64,000 nucleotides of DNA from Anaerotignum propionicum DSM 1682 (GCF_001561955.1 NZ_CP014223.1:1860001-1924000); one strand, 5' to 3'; numbered from the stretch's first letter, positions 27,258-37,420 are shown. Notes: generated by a model from the sequence alone, not told the origin. Translations and numbers: made by a program.

Positions 27258-28049
27258 CTACCAGGTAAGTCTTTCTCCTAGTTTTTTTATATTATCAACC
27301 AATCTATCAAATGTCACAATCTTAGTATTTATTTTTTCATACATACTTTGACTTCGAACATCTAAGGCCGTTAGATTCATAAAATCTCTTCTACTTACAA
27401 CTAGATAATAATATATTCTGTATACAGGAACATCTATCCCTTGTTGTAAAAGTTCTATATTTTTCAAGAAGTAATCCCTATTACTATCTATCCACCTTTT
27501 CCAATCTTGTATTTGGGTTAAGCCCTTTCTTACACTTTCACTTTCTGTATTAGCTGAAGTAATAAGATAGTGTGTGTTTGCCTTTTCAAATTCAATAAGG
27601 ACAATACTATATCCATCAGAATTCTTTCCCACTAGCATATAATCAGCAGCATACTCATTTCCCAGTTGCTGTTCTGGGAATAGATATGCATCATGATGAC
27701 CAAAATTATAATCCAAGAATATTGATCCAGGTATAAACCATTTCTTATTCTGCTTAATATATTGCTGAATTTTCAACTCATTTTCTGCAGTATATATTAT
27801 ATTTTGTAATTTACTAGCTTCTAGTTCAAAATCCATGTCCTTGTATTCTCCCAAGTACAGAAAATTGTTGGGGAAGAGAGACCTTTTATGCCATATGAAT
27901 TTTCTTATTTCTTTATCTGGATGGGAAAAACGTGGAAAGTTGCGAGTATTCTTTGGTCCTTTTTTTGATTCATATGCAAGTTCTGCTTCATATGCCTCCT
28001 GCTCTTTTTCAGTTAATATCAATTCATAATTTCTATCCTGTAACTTCAT
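27258..28049 (-). CDS. Shedu-like (DUF4263) defence nuclease
   Basis: 263 residues. The C-terminal two thirds match the Shedu SduA / DUF4263 pattern: ENELKIQQYIKQNKKWFIP near residue 90, a PD-(D/E)xK-like core ADYMLVG...YSIVLIEFEKA near 135-158, then GLTQIQDWKRWI. SduA is a single-gene anti-phage nuclease. The N-terminal 85 residues probably carry a recognition part. It lies next to an IS3-family element and a truncated dynamin-like gene, in line with a damaged defence island. Start ATG 28049 follows GGAGGAAAAG. Confidence 0.75.
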   Translation of the reverse strand: MKLQDRNYELILTEKEQEAYEAELAYESKKGPKNTRNFPRFSHPDKEIRKFIWHKRSLFPNNFLYLGEYKDMDFELEASKLQNIIYTAENELKIQQYIKQNKKWFIPGSIFLDYNFGHHDAYLFPEQQLGNEYAADYMLVGKNSDGYSIVLIEFEKANTHYLITSANTESESVRKGLTQIQDWKRWIDSNRDYFLKNIELLQQGIDVPVYRIYYYLVVSRRDFMNLTALDVRSQSMYEKINTKIVTFDRLVDNIKKLGERLTW

Positions 28050-28244
28050 TCTTTTCCTCCAAGTAATCTATTTTCTTATTTTAAAAATTATCAATTATTC
28101 AACAAACGCAAGAACCTACACAAAACGGTATAGTGGTTCCTTTGTCAAGGCAGCCTAAAGTAAATTCTTAATGAACCATTTTTTACCAGTGATTGTTTGT
28201 CAGAAGGAATATACATATTTGTAGGTATGACAAATAATCCTCCA

Positions 28245-29090
28245 TTAAGATGCTACTTTTACCCCATGATAAATTTCATATGGTGTTTTGTAACCATGTG
28301 TTGAATGAGGATGTTCTTCATTATAGGATTTCATAAACTTATTAATACCAGCCCGTAGCTCTCTAGGGGTTTGGTAATGATAAATATAAATATCATCATA
28401 TTTAAGTGTTCTAAAGAATCTTTCAACAATGATATTATCTGCCCATCGCCCTTTACCATCCATACTGATTTTGATGCTGTGATGCTTTAAGAGATTAGTA
28501 TATTCAAGGCTAGTAAACTGACTGCCCTGATCACTATTAATAATTTCAGGTACTCCATATATGGCAATAGCCTTTTTAACACAAGCTATTACCGATTCAA
28601 CTTGTAATGTGTCCGAAAGCTCATAACCTACTATGTAACGAGAATGCCAGTCAATAATAGCAGTAAGATACATAAAGCTTCTGCCAAGGGGAATGTATGT
28701 GATATCAATAGACCATACTTGATTAGGCCTATCAATAGTAAGATTACGCAGTAGATAAGGGTAAACCTTATGCTGCTTATTAGGCATTGAAAGGTTTGGT
28801 TTTGGATAGATGGCATAGATTCTCATTTCTTGCATGTAACGTCTCACAAGCTTTCTTCCTACGAAATAGCCTTGCTCTATAAGATGTGCAGATATTCTCC
28901 TAGTTCCCCATGCTGGATGATCCATATGAATACGATCAATAAGATGCTTAATTTTTATTTCACATACAGTAGGGGCTTGTTCTTGGTAGTAAATACTACT
29001 ACGATTAAGCTCAAGGAGTTTACACTGTCTACTGATAGACAGTTTAGGATCGTCCTTTGTAACCAGTTCTTTCTTCCCAGCCATGTCCAA
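28245..29090 (-). CDS. IS3-family transposase OrfB
   Basis: DDE integrase-type transposase half. Motifs: DITYIPLGRSFMYL (first D), NSDQGSQFTS (second D) and VERFFRTLKYDD (E), with HTH_21-type ...HPAWGTRRISAHLIEQGY upstream. It is made as an OrfAB fusion by -1 slippage on the A9 run near 29101-29113, where orfA overlaps. Intact. Confidence 0.92.
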   Translation of the reverse strand: MDMAGKKELVTKDDPKLSISRQCKLLELNRSSIYYQEQAPTVCEIKIKHLIDRIHMDHPAWGTRRISAHLIEQGYFVGRKLVRRYMQEMRIYAIYPKPNLSMPNKQHKVYPYLLRNLTIDRPNQVWSIDITYIPLGRSFMYLTAIIDWHSRYIVGYELSDTLQVESVIACVKKAIAIYGVPEIINSDQGSQFTSLEYTNLLKHHSIKISMDGKGRWADNIIVERFFRTLKYDDIYIYHYQTPRELRAGINKFMKSYNEEHPHSTHGYKTPYEIYHGVKVAS

Positions 29091-29385
29091 GAGCTTGATC
29101 AGATTTTTTTTTGAGCCAGTTCACATCTACCGTAAGCTGGCCAATTGTATTATAAAGTTGATCGATTTTCTTTTCGTAGTCAATACGTTCTTGTTCAAAA
29201 GAAGCTTCTTTTTTATTATCAAAGGCACTTGATGCATTAGCTAAAAATTCTTTCTTCCAGTTACGAAGAACATTTGGAGCAATCTCATGCTCAGCAGCTA
29301 TTTGATTCAGCTCCTTTTCTTCACGAAGAAGCTCTAGTACAACTTGTATTTTGAATTCTGGTGTAAAACTACGTCTTTTTTTCAT
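29044..29385 (-). CDS. IS3-family OrfA (DNA-binding)
   Basis: 113 residues: HTH (FTPEFKIQVVLELLREEKEL, AAEHEIAPNVLRNWKKEF) and a leucine-zipper-like tail ending at the A9 slippery run. Regulates and joins OrfB to bind the element ends. Confidence 0.9.
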   Translation of the reverse strand: MKKRRSFTPEFKIQVVLELLREEKELNQIAAEHEIAPNVLRNWKKEFLANASSAFDNKKEASFEQERIDYEKKIDQLYNTIGQLTVDVNWLKKKSDQALGHGWEERTGYKGRS

Positions 29386-29453
29386 GTGAATACCGTCCTT
29401 TTTTAGATGTATTTATTATAACAGAATTCACTAAGAAATTTGAAGTAACCTGT

Positions 29454-30668
29454 CTAGATTACAGGTACCATTATACTCGCTGTTGGTTCCAATTCATAAA
29501 AAATATCATCATCACTTAAATTATCATATCCTATAATTAAATTATATAGATATGCCGCAACACTAAGTAACTTGCTTTGTGCTAAACTATTGCTACCAAA
29601 ACAGCCTTTTTTACTTAAGTGTTTCATCCACTCTTGTTTTTGCTCCTTCCAATTTTCGTTTGGTCTATTTAATGTATCAAGCTGAGTTCCTACCACATAA
29701 ATTTTTTCAGGATTGTATCTACTATTTGCAAACACACTATATATAGTAGCAAGTTCTCCGCCTGTTAAAGCATCAGATTTAACACAAACAAGAACTGCAT
29801 TGGCTCTATCTATGTATGTTCTTGTTATATCTGAACGATATCTAACTGGATCATCTAATCCTGGAGTATCGACATATACTACCCCTTTTGGAATATTTGA
29901 GTTTATAATCCCAACTTCGACCTCTTTTACAAAATAATGCGTTGCCTCTTTAGATGAAGTCCATTTTTTAATCTCTTCTTTTAATTCTTCAATGTTATCA
30001 AAAAATTTTGTTACTGGCTCTTTGTTTAACCAATTATTTTTTTCTGCTTCTGCATTAAGTTCCCCATACTCTTGCATAAATACTTCTGCCTTAGACTCCC
30101 TTACGCTATTCCAAAGAATATTCCATTCCTCCTGAGAGTAGAAAGTTAGATTAACATAATTTTGTTTTTCTGCAGCCTTAAATTTTGTTAAAGCAGCTGT
30201 TTCAGGTGTCACTGCTGTAGAAGCTAAATCTTGACCTAATAATGCATTGATTAATGTAGATTTTCCCGCTTTAATAGCTCCAACAAAAGCTATATGAAAT
30301 TCAGGATTTTGGCACATATCTAAAAACCTGCTTAAATTATGAATTACATTACTACTTATATTTTCTCGTATGTGATTATTATTAAGAGCATTTTTCAGGA
30401 TGAATGTTTTTTTATAATACTTATTTACTGTAGAATCCCAAATAATATCTACACAACCTTCGCTTGCAATTTCTTTTTGGAAGTCATCTACAGTTTTTTG
30501 TATTTTTCTCTTTGCCTCTTCAAAGGTAGAGACTTTTGTTATTTTTTTATTTTTGTGTCTACTTTTGACAATAGTCCAACTGGCTCTACCCGTCAGATTG
30601 AATAATCCAATATTAATTAATAAATGAGTAATGATTGATGCAATAGAAATCATAGCGGAAGTCAACAC
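29454..30668 (-). pseudogene. Dynamin-like GTPase, truncated by IS3-family element
   Basis: The frame runs into the IS, so the native part ends at 29479, and the last residues (VPVI) come from the element. Visible: an N-terminal hydrophobic segment, P-loop GAIKAGKSTLINALLG near 128, switch region TPETAALT, DTPGLDDPV near 265 and the GTQLDTLN motif. The C-terminal middle and effector domains of the dynamin family are lost. Bacterial dynamins reshape membranes; some (LeoA/Eleos-type) act in phage defence. The start is uncertain, as no ribosome site precedes 30668 or the ATG at 30653. The 315 bases upstream hold only a hairpin. Confidence 0.8.
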
Positions 30669-30747
30669 AGGCGACAGGCAAAGAATTAAAGACTAGCTAG
30701 GAGAATGAGTTCAATAGAATACAGTCCCAATCTCTTGGTGCATAAAA

Positions 30748-30779
30748 GAAGCGTAGCAGTCAATACACTGCTACGCTTC
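30748..30779 (-). terminator. Hairpin, probable terminator
   Basis: Perfect 13-bp stem GAAGCGTAGCAGT / ACTGCTACGCTTC with a 6-base loop; TTTTATG follows on the minus strand. It is about 205 bases after the pepD stop. It could end that transcript, though the T run is short. The rest of 30669-30983 shows nothing else. Confidence 0.6.
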
Positions 30780-30983
30780 AATATCTAACTTACTTGGGTA
30801 ACATTACTCTTTTCAAGCTCAGGCATAACCTCTTTTCTAGATTTATTTTTAGGCTATCATTTATGCCCTTTTTCATTTACTATTTTATCCTTTTTTGAAT
30901 TACAAAATTAATTAAAATTACTGAGACCTGTAAAATACTGTATTAAATCCGTATTATAAACGACATCCTATTTTGTCTATTTA

Positions 30984-32441
30984 TTACAATAGTTTAAATA
31001 CCTCTTTAAAAAACTTATAAAATCTTTGCACAGAAGAAATGAGAACATATTCACCTGGTGTATGTAAATCACGAATATCAGGTCCAACAGCTATCATATC
31101 CACATATTCAGGAATTTTCTTTGCGAATATACCGCATTCAAGACCAGCATGCAAAACAGTCACCTTAGGCTTTTTATCAAATATTTCCTCATATGTTTTT
31201 TCAAATAGTTGTTTCACTTCAGATTTAGGATTGAACTCCCATTCGGGACAATTGTTCAGAATTTGTATTTTACCTTTTACCTCTTGGGCTAATTTTACAA
31301 TCTTATAATACATTTCCATATACATACTTTTCATAGAGCTTCTTGTCATTGTCATCACAATAAGCTTGTCAGCTTCAGTACGCACAACTCCAACACTTAC
31401 AGAGCTTTCCACCACTCCGTCAAGCTGGAGATTCATCCTCGTAATTCCACATTCCGAAAATGTAATAAAATTCATAAAACCCTTCTGAGATTCTTTGGAT
31501 AAAACCCTTCTGGAAACGGCGACTACTTTTTCCACACTAATTTTCATATCATCTTCAATCAAATAATATTCGTTTTTAAATATAGCTGTCATTTCGTTCA
31601 CAATTTTCAATACTTCTTCTAAATTTTTGTTAGGTACAAATATTGTAGCTTCCGCTTCTCGTGGAATAGCATTATACTGAAGGCCACCACTAACTTCAGA
31701 GATATAATAATGCATAGCACTTTCAATTCTTCTTAATATTCTATTGAGTAGTATATTCGAATTTCCTCTACCCCGATGAATATCCTCGCCAGAATGACCT
31801 CCTTTTAAACCTGCAATTTTAATTTGTACAGGAATAAACTCATCTGTAACATTTTCCCATACAACAGGGATTTCTGTTCTTATCACTGGCCCCCCTGCAC
31901 AGCCAACTACAAACACTCCTTCATCATCAGCATCAAGGTTGATTAGCGTCCTTCCCTTTAACACAGAGGCATCAAAGAATTCAACACCAGACATTCCTCT
32001 TTCTTCATCACTTGTACAAACAATTTCCAAAGCTGGATGAGCAGCTTCGGGATCAGTTGCTAACGCCATTGCTAACGCAATACCCATACCATCATCTGCA
32101 CCTAAAGTTGTTTCTTTAGCAATGACTTTGTCACCCTCTATTTCTATTTTGATTGGATCCTTTGTAAAATCATGTATTGTTTCTTCATTTTTTTCACAAA
32201 CCATGTCGGTATGTGCTTGAAGAATAATAACTGGGTGATTTTCATAACCTGGGGTTGCAGGAACATTGATTAACACATTTTTCATGTCATCTTTATAATA
32301 TGTAAATTCATGATCCTTTGCAAACTTTATAAGATATTCACACACCATATCTTCGTTGCCCGAACCTCTTGGTATTCTTGTAAGATCTTCAAAGTAACGA
32401 AATACATAGCAAGGTTCAATATTTTCTAAAATTCTTTTCAT
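30984..32441 (-). CDS. pepD: Aminoacyl-histidine dipeptidase (M20), PepD
   Basis: 485 residues, peptidase family M20C. Zinc ligands and catalytic residues: QAHTDMVCE near 77, GADDGMGIA near 117, DEERGMSGVEF near 145, LINLDADDEG near 172 and GHSGEDIHRGR near 214, then a final ECGIFAKK / VGPDIRDLHTPGE segment. It cleaves Xaa-His and other dipeptides in the cytoplasm. It follows the YfcC-type transporter gene by 13 bases, so peptide or amino-acid uptake and hydrolysis are co-expressed under the sigma-54 promoter at 33945. Confidence 0.95.
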   Translation of the reverse strand: MKRILENIEPCYVFRYFEDLTRIPRGSGNEDMVCEYLIKFAKDHEFTYYKDDMKNVLINVPATPGYENHPVIILQAHTDMVCEKNEETIHDFTKDPIKIEIEGDKVIAKETTLGADDGMGIALAMALATDPEAAHPALEIVCTSDEERGMSGVEFFDASVLKGRTLINLDADDEGVFVVGCAGGPVIRTEIPVVWENVTDEFIPVQIKIAGLKGGHSGEDIHRGRGNSNILLNRILRRIESAMHYYISEVSGGLQYNAIPREAEATIFVPNKNLEEVLKIVNEMTAIFKNEYYLIEDDMKISVEKVVAVSRRVLSKESQKGFMNFITFSECGITRMNLQLDGVVESSVSVGVVRTEADKLIVMTMTRSSMKSMYMEMYYKIVKLAQEVKGKIQILNNCPEWEFNPKSEVKQLFEKTYEEIFDKKPKVTVLHAGLECGIFAKKIPEYVDMIAVGPDIRDLHTPGEYVLISSVQRFYKFFKEVFKLL

Positions 32442-32454
32442 AACATAACTCCTC

Positions 32455-33885
32455 CTATGCCATAATGAGAGTAGCAGCTACAAGTACACCTATAGTTGCT
32501 AAAGCGATAACAAATAGAAATTTTCCTACAAACTTCATCCATATACTATAAGATGTTTTTGTCATTGTAAGTACGCCCATCAAAAGACCACTTGTTGGTG
32601 CAACTAGAGCAATCATCGAGTTTGCAGCTGCGTATGCGATAACTACAATTTCTCTACCTACATTTGCGAAATCCGCAAGCGGTGCTACGATACCCATTGA
32701 TAATGTTGCAAGACCGGAACTTGAGGGAACAAAGAATGAAAGCACCAAATAAATAACGTATGTAGCTACTGAGAAAACCACAGAAGAAGCATTCATTAAA
32801 AGTAGTTCCCCGGCATGAAGGATAGTATCTGTAATCATAGCATCGTTCATAATAACAGCTACTCCACGTGCTACGCCAATAATTATGGCAACACTAAGCA
32901 GATCTTTTGCACCATTAATAAATGTATCAATGAAATCATCCTCATTCATTTGGTTAATTATTGCAACAACAATAGCAGCGGCGATGAATATTCCTGAAAG
33001 TTCACCAAACCACCAGTACATCGTAGGAATAAATGCAATACCAAGGTCTTCCCAAGGAAGTACACCCCAAAGCATAATAAGAAATGAAATTAAAAATACA
33101 ACAAGTGTAAGTTTTCGTTTTCCAGTAAGTTCCGGAAGATTGTCATAATCTGCATCTTTTAGAAAAAATTTTTTATTTTCTTCTGCTTGAGCATACACAA
33201 GAGACTTTGTTGGGTCCTTGCGCACTTTTTCAGCATAATTCATCGTAAATATGATGCCGGCCGGTATATAAATTGCAAGAAGAACAATTCTTACTAAAAT
33301 ACCATCGCCAATGGAAATACCGGCAAAGCGGCTTGCAATAGCCACTGCAAAAGGATTTGCAATTGATCCCATAACACCGAGCGCTGCCCCCATTTTAATT
33401 ACACTTAAACCGACTAAGGTATCATACCCCGCTGCCAAAAGAACTGGTATGAGTACAGGGAAAAATGGAAGAGTTTCTTCTTCAATTCCAAAAGCTGCCC
33501 CAGCAAAGGAGAAGATGCACATTAAAATAGGAATCAAAAGTTTTTCACGACCTTTGAGCTTTCTAATCGTATGCCCTATTCCTGCATCAATTGCACCGGT
33601 TTTCATAACAACTGCTAAGAAACCACCTATAACAAGTGTATAAAGAATAATATCTACCGAATCCATAAAGCCGTTAACAGGTGCCAATATAATTGCTCCC
33701 AGTCCCTGTGGATTTGATTGGGTAATATGGAATGTTCCTGCAATAGGCTGAAGCTTTGAAGCTGTCGGATCTACATAATCATATGCACCCCCCGGTAATA
33801 TCCATGATAGTATTGCAACTAGAATTATAATACCTATAATAATTGCAAATGATGACGGCATTTTGATTTTTTTCTTTTCTTTCAT
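32455..33885 (-). CDS. YfcC-family membrane transporter
   Basis: 476 residues from ATG 33885 (GGAG 9 bases before; the GTG at 33891 is too close). About 12 membrane segments. It matches YfcC / DcuC-like carriers (KMPSSFAIIIGIIILVAILS near the start, GFLAVVMKTGAIDAGI, FVPSSSGLATLSMGI near 390). Relatives are placed with basic amino acid and dicarboxylate carriers; here the neighbours suggest a peptide or amino acid substrate. Confidence 0.87.
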   Translation of the reverse strand: MKEKKKIKMPSSFAIIIGIIILVAILSWILPGGAYDYVDPTASKLQPIAGTFHITQSNPQGLGAIILAPVNGFMDSVDIILYTLVIGGFLAVVMKTGAIDAGIGHTIRKLKGREKLLIPILMCIFSFAGAAFGIEEETLPFFPVLIPVLLAAGYDTLVGLSVIKMGAALGVMGSIANPFAVAIASRFAGISIGDGILVRIVLLAIYIPAGIIFTMNYAEKVRKDPTKSLVYAQAEENKKFFLKDADYDNLPELTGKRKLTLVVFLISFLIMLWGVLPWEDLGIAFIPTMYWWFGELSGIFIAAAIVVAIINQMNEDDFIDTFINGAKDLLSVAIIIGVARGVAVIMNDAMITDTILHAGELLLMNASSVVFSVATYVIYLVLSFFVPSSSGLATLSMGIVAPLADFANVGREIVVIAYAAANSMIALVAPTSGLLMGVLTMTKTSYSIWMKFVGKFLFVIALATIGVLVAATLIMA

Positions 33886-33944
33886 AATCACACGCTCCTT
33901 TAGTAAATAAATAGTATAATACAGATGTCTACATATCTTTTATA

Positions 33945-33960
33945 AGCAAAATTGATGCCA
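33945..33960 (-). promoter_or_regulatory. Sigma-54 (-24/-12) promoter of yfcC-pepD
   Basis: Minus strand TGGCAT-N5-TTGCT, matching the consensus TGGCAC-N5-TTGCW but for one base, 60 bases before the start at 33885. The identical form precedes the MFS gene at 50231. An enhancer-binding regulator is encoded at 35587. Confidence 0.82.
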
Positions 33961-34091
33961 AAGAAAAATCAAATCCTTTAAAACACTTAAAAACCCACAA
34001 AAAATTTTTTTATTTAAGTAGTTTTTTCAACTTTATTTTCAACCGAGACATTCATAAGATAGAATTTAAGTTAAAATCGACTTGTTATGCC

Positions 34092-34157
34092 AAAAAAATA
34101 AGTCGAAAACAACTCGCTAATTATTTTCGCAATAATTAATAAGTTGTTTTCGACTTA
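34092..34157 (-). terminator. Long-stem terminator of the Sapep gene
   Basis: Outer stem AAGTCGAAAACAACT / AGTTGTTTTCGACTT (perfect 15 bp, 17 with flanking TA pair), inner AT hairpin, followed by ATTTTTTT on the minus strand. It lies about 135-200 bases before the sigma-54 promoter, so the repeats could also serve as enhancer sites. Confidence 0.7.
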
Positions 34158-34160
34158 GTA

Positions 34161-35549
34161 CTAGAGTGATACTAATTCATAAATAGCATGCGCATATATT
34201 TCAGTCATTTTTATTAGACTGTCAATTTCAATATATTCATTTACTCTATGCCATGCCTGGTTTCCTCCTGGGAAGATTGCTCCAAAAGCAGCAACATTAG
34301 GAATTACCTTTGAATAACTTCCACTTCCACTAACTATAGGTTCAGATTTATCTTTGGTTACCTGTCTGTATGCTTTTAAAAGGGCTTCGATTAAAAAATG
34401 TTCTTTTGGGAAATAAACAGGATCCCAGTAAGAACGTTCGTATTCCTTAAATCCATTTGAATCAAAAATATGCTTAAGCCTCTCTAGAGTTTCTACAAAA
34501 TCGCATGTAACCGGATACCGAATATCTAGTCTAATCACTGCATTTTCACCGTCAAACTCTATAATGCCAAAGTTTATCGTCAGTTTCCCTGAGAAACTAT
34601 CACTGTAGTCTACACCTAGCTTTTCGCCGTAGATATCATGGCCTAGATAATCATTTAGGAACGTAATAAGTCCTCTTACCTGTCCTTTTCCAAAACCGAT
34701 TCTATACAAAAAGCTGATCATCGGACATATGGAATTTATACCCATTTCCAGGGCCATACTGTGTGTTTCCATACCATATGATTCTATCACGACTCCATTT
34801 TCTACAATTCTTGCAGACATATTGTGTCTGTTTTCTATTGCAAATTTAGAAAGGTTCGTTACGATTTCTTCCGGACGGTTCGTGCTTAAAAACGCTTCAC
34901 AGTATCCTGGGACAGTGTTTTCAACAGTGCCCCCTTTTAAATAAACGATTCGTTCATCATCGTTTTGTGGAAAATCACCACGGTATTCAAGCATAGCAAG
35001 ACCTTTTTCTGCATATACAACAGGAAAATGACCATCTAGTGTAAAGCCTGCAATGGGAGGCTTTTCAATTTGCAAGTAATGAGCCATATCTTTAAAATAA
35101 CGCTCTTCATCGGTGCCAATGATAAGTCTAACTTTTTTATTCAATTTTCTTCCTGATTCCTTAACTGCTTTAAGAGCATATAATGCAGCAATAAGCGGCC
35201 CTTTGTTATCCATAGTACCTCTACCATATATTTTGTTATCTATAATACGACCTTCAAACGGCGGCACCGCCCACATATCTCCTGCGCTACAAATATCTAC
35301 ATGACTAAAAACGCCTATATATAAATCTTCTTCTCCGTATTCCACATATCCACAATACCCATCTAACATTTTAACATGAAATCCCATGTTCTCCGCTAAA
35401 TCTAATACATAAACAAGAGCATCGTTCATTTCTTTGCCAAATGGCATTCCTTCAGAGCCTTCTTGTTGTATACTTATAATCTTTACTAAATCCTGTAAGG
35501 AGGAAATAATTTTCTCCCTCTCATCGTTTATTTCTTTTTTAAAATTCAT
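34161..35549 (-). CDS. Sapep-family Mn-dependent dipeptidase (M20)
   Basis: 462 residues from ATG 35549 (AGGTGA before; the upstream ATG has none). Metal-site motifs: GVFSHVDICSAGD near 80, GRGTMDNKGPL near 108, GTDEERYF near 143, LDGHFPVVY near 170, GSGSYSK near 405 and NQAWHRVNEY near 430. Related to PepV and Sapep, which cleave dipeptides and beta-Ala- or D-type peptides. It lies 37 bases downstream of the sigma-54 activator gene and ends in a strong terminator. Confidence 0.92.
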   Translation of the reverse strand: MNFKKEINDEREKIISSLQDLVKIISIQQEGSEGMPFGKEMNDALVYVLDLAENMGFHVKMLDGYCGYVEYGEEDLYIGVFSHVDICSAGDMWAVPPFEGRIIDNKIYGRGTMDNKGPLIAALYALKAVKESGRKLNKKVRLIIGTDEERYFKDMAHYLQIEKPPIAGFTLDGHFPVVYAEKGLAMLEYRGDFPQNDDERIVYLKGGTVENTVPGYCEAFLSTNRPEEIVTNLSKFAIENRHNMSARIVENGVVIESYGMETHSMALEMGINSICPMISFLYRIGFGKGQVRGLITFLNDYLGHDIYGEKLGVDYSDSFSGKLTINFGIIEFDGENAVIRLDIRYPVTCDFVETLERLKHIFDSNGFKEYERSYWDPVYFPKEHFLIEALLKAYRQVTKDKSEPIVSGSGSYSKVIPNVAAFGAIFPGGNQAWHRVNEYIEIDSLIKMTEIYAHAIYELVSL

Positions 35550-35586
35550 GTCGTCACCTGCCATTTGTAAATTTAGAATGTTCCTA

Positions 35587-36900
35587 TTATTGAATATTAT
35601 ATTTTCGGAGAAGCCTAGATGCTTTTGTCTGACTTATGCCAATGGCAGTTGCCAATTTATAGGTACTTTTGTATATTGAATAATATCTAAAAAGCAACTC
35701 TTTTTCAAAGGCTTCTACTTCATCTTCAAATTTAATGTTTTTTATTTCATTATTTTCTGCGACAGTATCTGTCTCATGGAAGCTTGGAATATCCCCAACA
35801 GTAATCTGATCGTCACGCGAAGTCACAACTAGTCTTTCCATAACGTACTGTAACTCCCGTATGTTTCCACTCCATCCCCCAGAACAAAGCAACTTCCTTG
35901 TTTCAAAGGTAATACTTTTGTTTATGTGGTATGTTTTGTTATATAACTGCAAAAAGTAATCTATAAGAGGATTAATGGCATCAACACGTTCTCGTAAGGG
36001 GGGCATATGAAATTCAATTACCCTTAAACGATAGAATAAATCTTCACGAAACTTATGCTCCATTACTTGTTTTTTTAGATTAAGATTAGTTGCAGAAATA
36101 ATCCTTACATCTACCGTTTTAGACTTTAAAGCACCAATGGGGGTGTAAGTTTTTTCCTGAATAAGCTGTAAAAACTTCGATTGAAGCTGCAGCGGCAATA
36201 ACCCTATTTCATCTAGAAAAAGGGTTCCTGTGTCTGCTGCTTCAACAAGTCCTTTTTTCCCCTTTTGACTTGCACCTGTAAAAGCACCTGCGACATAACC
36301 AAAAAGTTCTGATTCTATCAAATTTTCAGGGATAGCCGCACAGTTTATAGTAATAAATGGTTTATTTGCCCGTTTGCTCTTTGAATGAATATATTTTGCC
36401 AACATACTTTTCCCTGTCCCTGATTCACCTGTTATAAGAATTGTAGAATCAAAATTAGATATTCTGCTTATTGTTTCGAGGATAGACTGCATTTTAATAT
36501 CACCTAAAAACATATCTTGCGCAGGAGCTTCGGGTACATGTTCTTTAACTGGAAGGATGGGTGCTTTAAACGGTGTTGCAATTGTTTCAATAATATAATT
36601 AATTTCACCATTATGTAATATGGGAGCAGTATTAATATAAAACAACCCTAAATTTTCAATCTTTTTTTGATAAGACTGCCCCTCACTTGTTTCAATGACG
36701 GCTTTAATTCCAGTAACCCCTTGATACTCAACATTTTCAATAGAAGAAAAATGTTTACCTACAAATGCTTCTGAACCATGGAGATAAGCATTTTTAAAGG
36801 CCAAATTATAATATCTTATGATACCTTCTTTATCATACATACAAATATAAAAACCTATCGTATTTACAATATCATTAAAGTTGATTTTATTAAATTTCAA
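35587..36900 (-). CDS. Sigma-54-dependent transcriptional activator (PAS-AAA-HTH)
   Basis: 437 residues. TTG 36900 is the likely start (GGAGG 7 bases before; a GTG is too close). An N-terminal PAS-type sensor (about 10-120) is followed by the AAA+ domain with Walker A GESGTGKS, the sigma-54 contact loop GAFTGA, Walker B DTGTLFLDEIG and arginine fingers in LFYRLRVIEFHMPPLRERV. A short Fis/TyrR-like HTH (TYKLATAIGISQTKASRLLRK) ends it. It activates sigma-54 promoters; the nearest is at 33945, so it probably controls the peptide-use genes beside it. Confidence 0.93.
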   Translation of the reverse strand: MKFNKINFNDIVNTIGFYICMYDKEGIIRYYNLAFKNAYLHGSEAFVGKHFSSIENVEYQGVTGIKAVIETSEGQSYQKKIENLGLFYINTAPILHNGEINYIIETIATPFKAPILPVKEHVPEAPAQDMFLGDIKMQSILETISRISNFDSTILITGESGTGKSMLAKYIHSKSKRANKPFITINCAAIPENLIESELFGYVAGAFTGASQKGKKGLVEAADTGTLFLDEIGLLPLQLQSKFLQLIQEKTYTPIGALKSKTVDVRIISATNLNLKKQVMEHKFREDLFYRLRVIEFHMPPLRERVDAINPLIDYFLQLYNKTYHINKSITFETRKLLCSGGWSGNIRELQYVMERLVVTSRDDQITVGDIPSFHETDTVAENNEIKNIKFEDEVEAFEKELLFRYYSIYKSTYKLATAIGISQTKASRLLRKYNIQ

Positions 36901-37082
36901 AATCACACCTCCGTTTTTGCACAACCTCTTAATAATATTGTAGCTGAACACATTATCTAATGCAATATATGTTACTAAATAATATTTCTTTCAAACTGGA
37001 TTCGTGTTTACATCGAAGAAAACAAAACAAAAATTGCCACCAAATTCGTCACAAATATATCTGGTATTTACATTTTGATGTG

Positions 37083-37262
37083 CTAAACTTTCATGCCAGA
37101 CATGACACCTTTTCTATCAGGCATCTGACTCAGATGTGGCGCAATTACAGAAAAAAATGTCAATGTAGTCAACCGTTGATTCCCATCAATCACATCATAA
37201 TAAGGGATCTTTTCTTCTTTTTTCAACTATACTTCCAAGAAAATAATTATCATTCTTCTAGT
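37083..37262 (-). pseudogene. GmrSD/DUF262-type protein remnant
   Basis: On the minus strand two frames give pieces of the DUF262 consensus: DNYFLGSIVEKR in one and YYDVIDGNQRLTTLTF in the other, then a stop at 37083. The VIDGNQRLTTL motif is the ParB/Srx-like NTPase motif of GmrS-type type IV restriction enzymes. Only this scrap is left. Confidence 0.65.
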
Positions 37263-37420
37263 CTTATTAAAATCCAAAAGGTAATCAAACAATATTTTAA
37301 TTTGTTACTTTTTTCATTATGCAGTATATCTTCAGCCTATCCTTTACAACTGTAAAATGCACCCATCAGTAAAATCTAATGGGTGCATCAAACCAATTCC
37401 TATTTTATATAATACTCCTC

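Larger units (their letters stand above)
28127..29478 (-). mobile_element. IS3-family insertion sequence, copy 1
   Basis: 1352 bases shared with 51231-52582; the two copies have the same predicted proteins and the same flank-to-flank length. Imperfect ends: TATAGTGGTTCCT on the left and, inverted, TATAATGGTACCT on the right. It holds orfA and orfB in the usual overlapping order. Inserted at the 3' end of the dynamin-like gene. Confidence 0.93.

Noticed and set aside
36960-37355. Plus-strand open frame of 131 codons
   Set aside because: Antisense to the DUF262 scrap; composition is that of a shadow frame.
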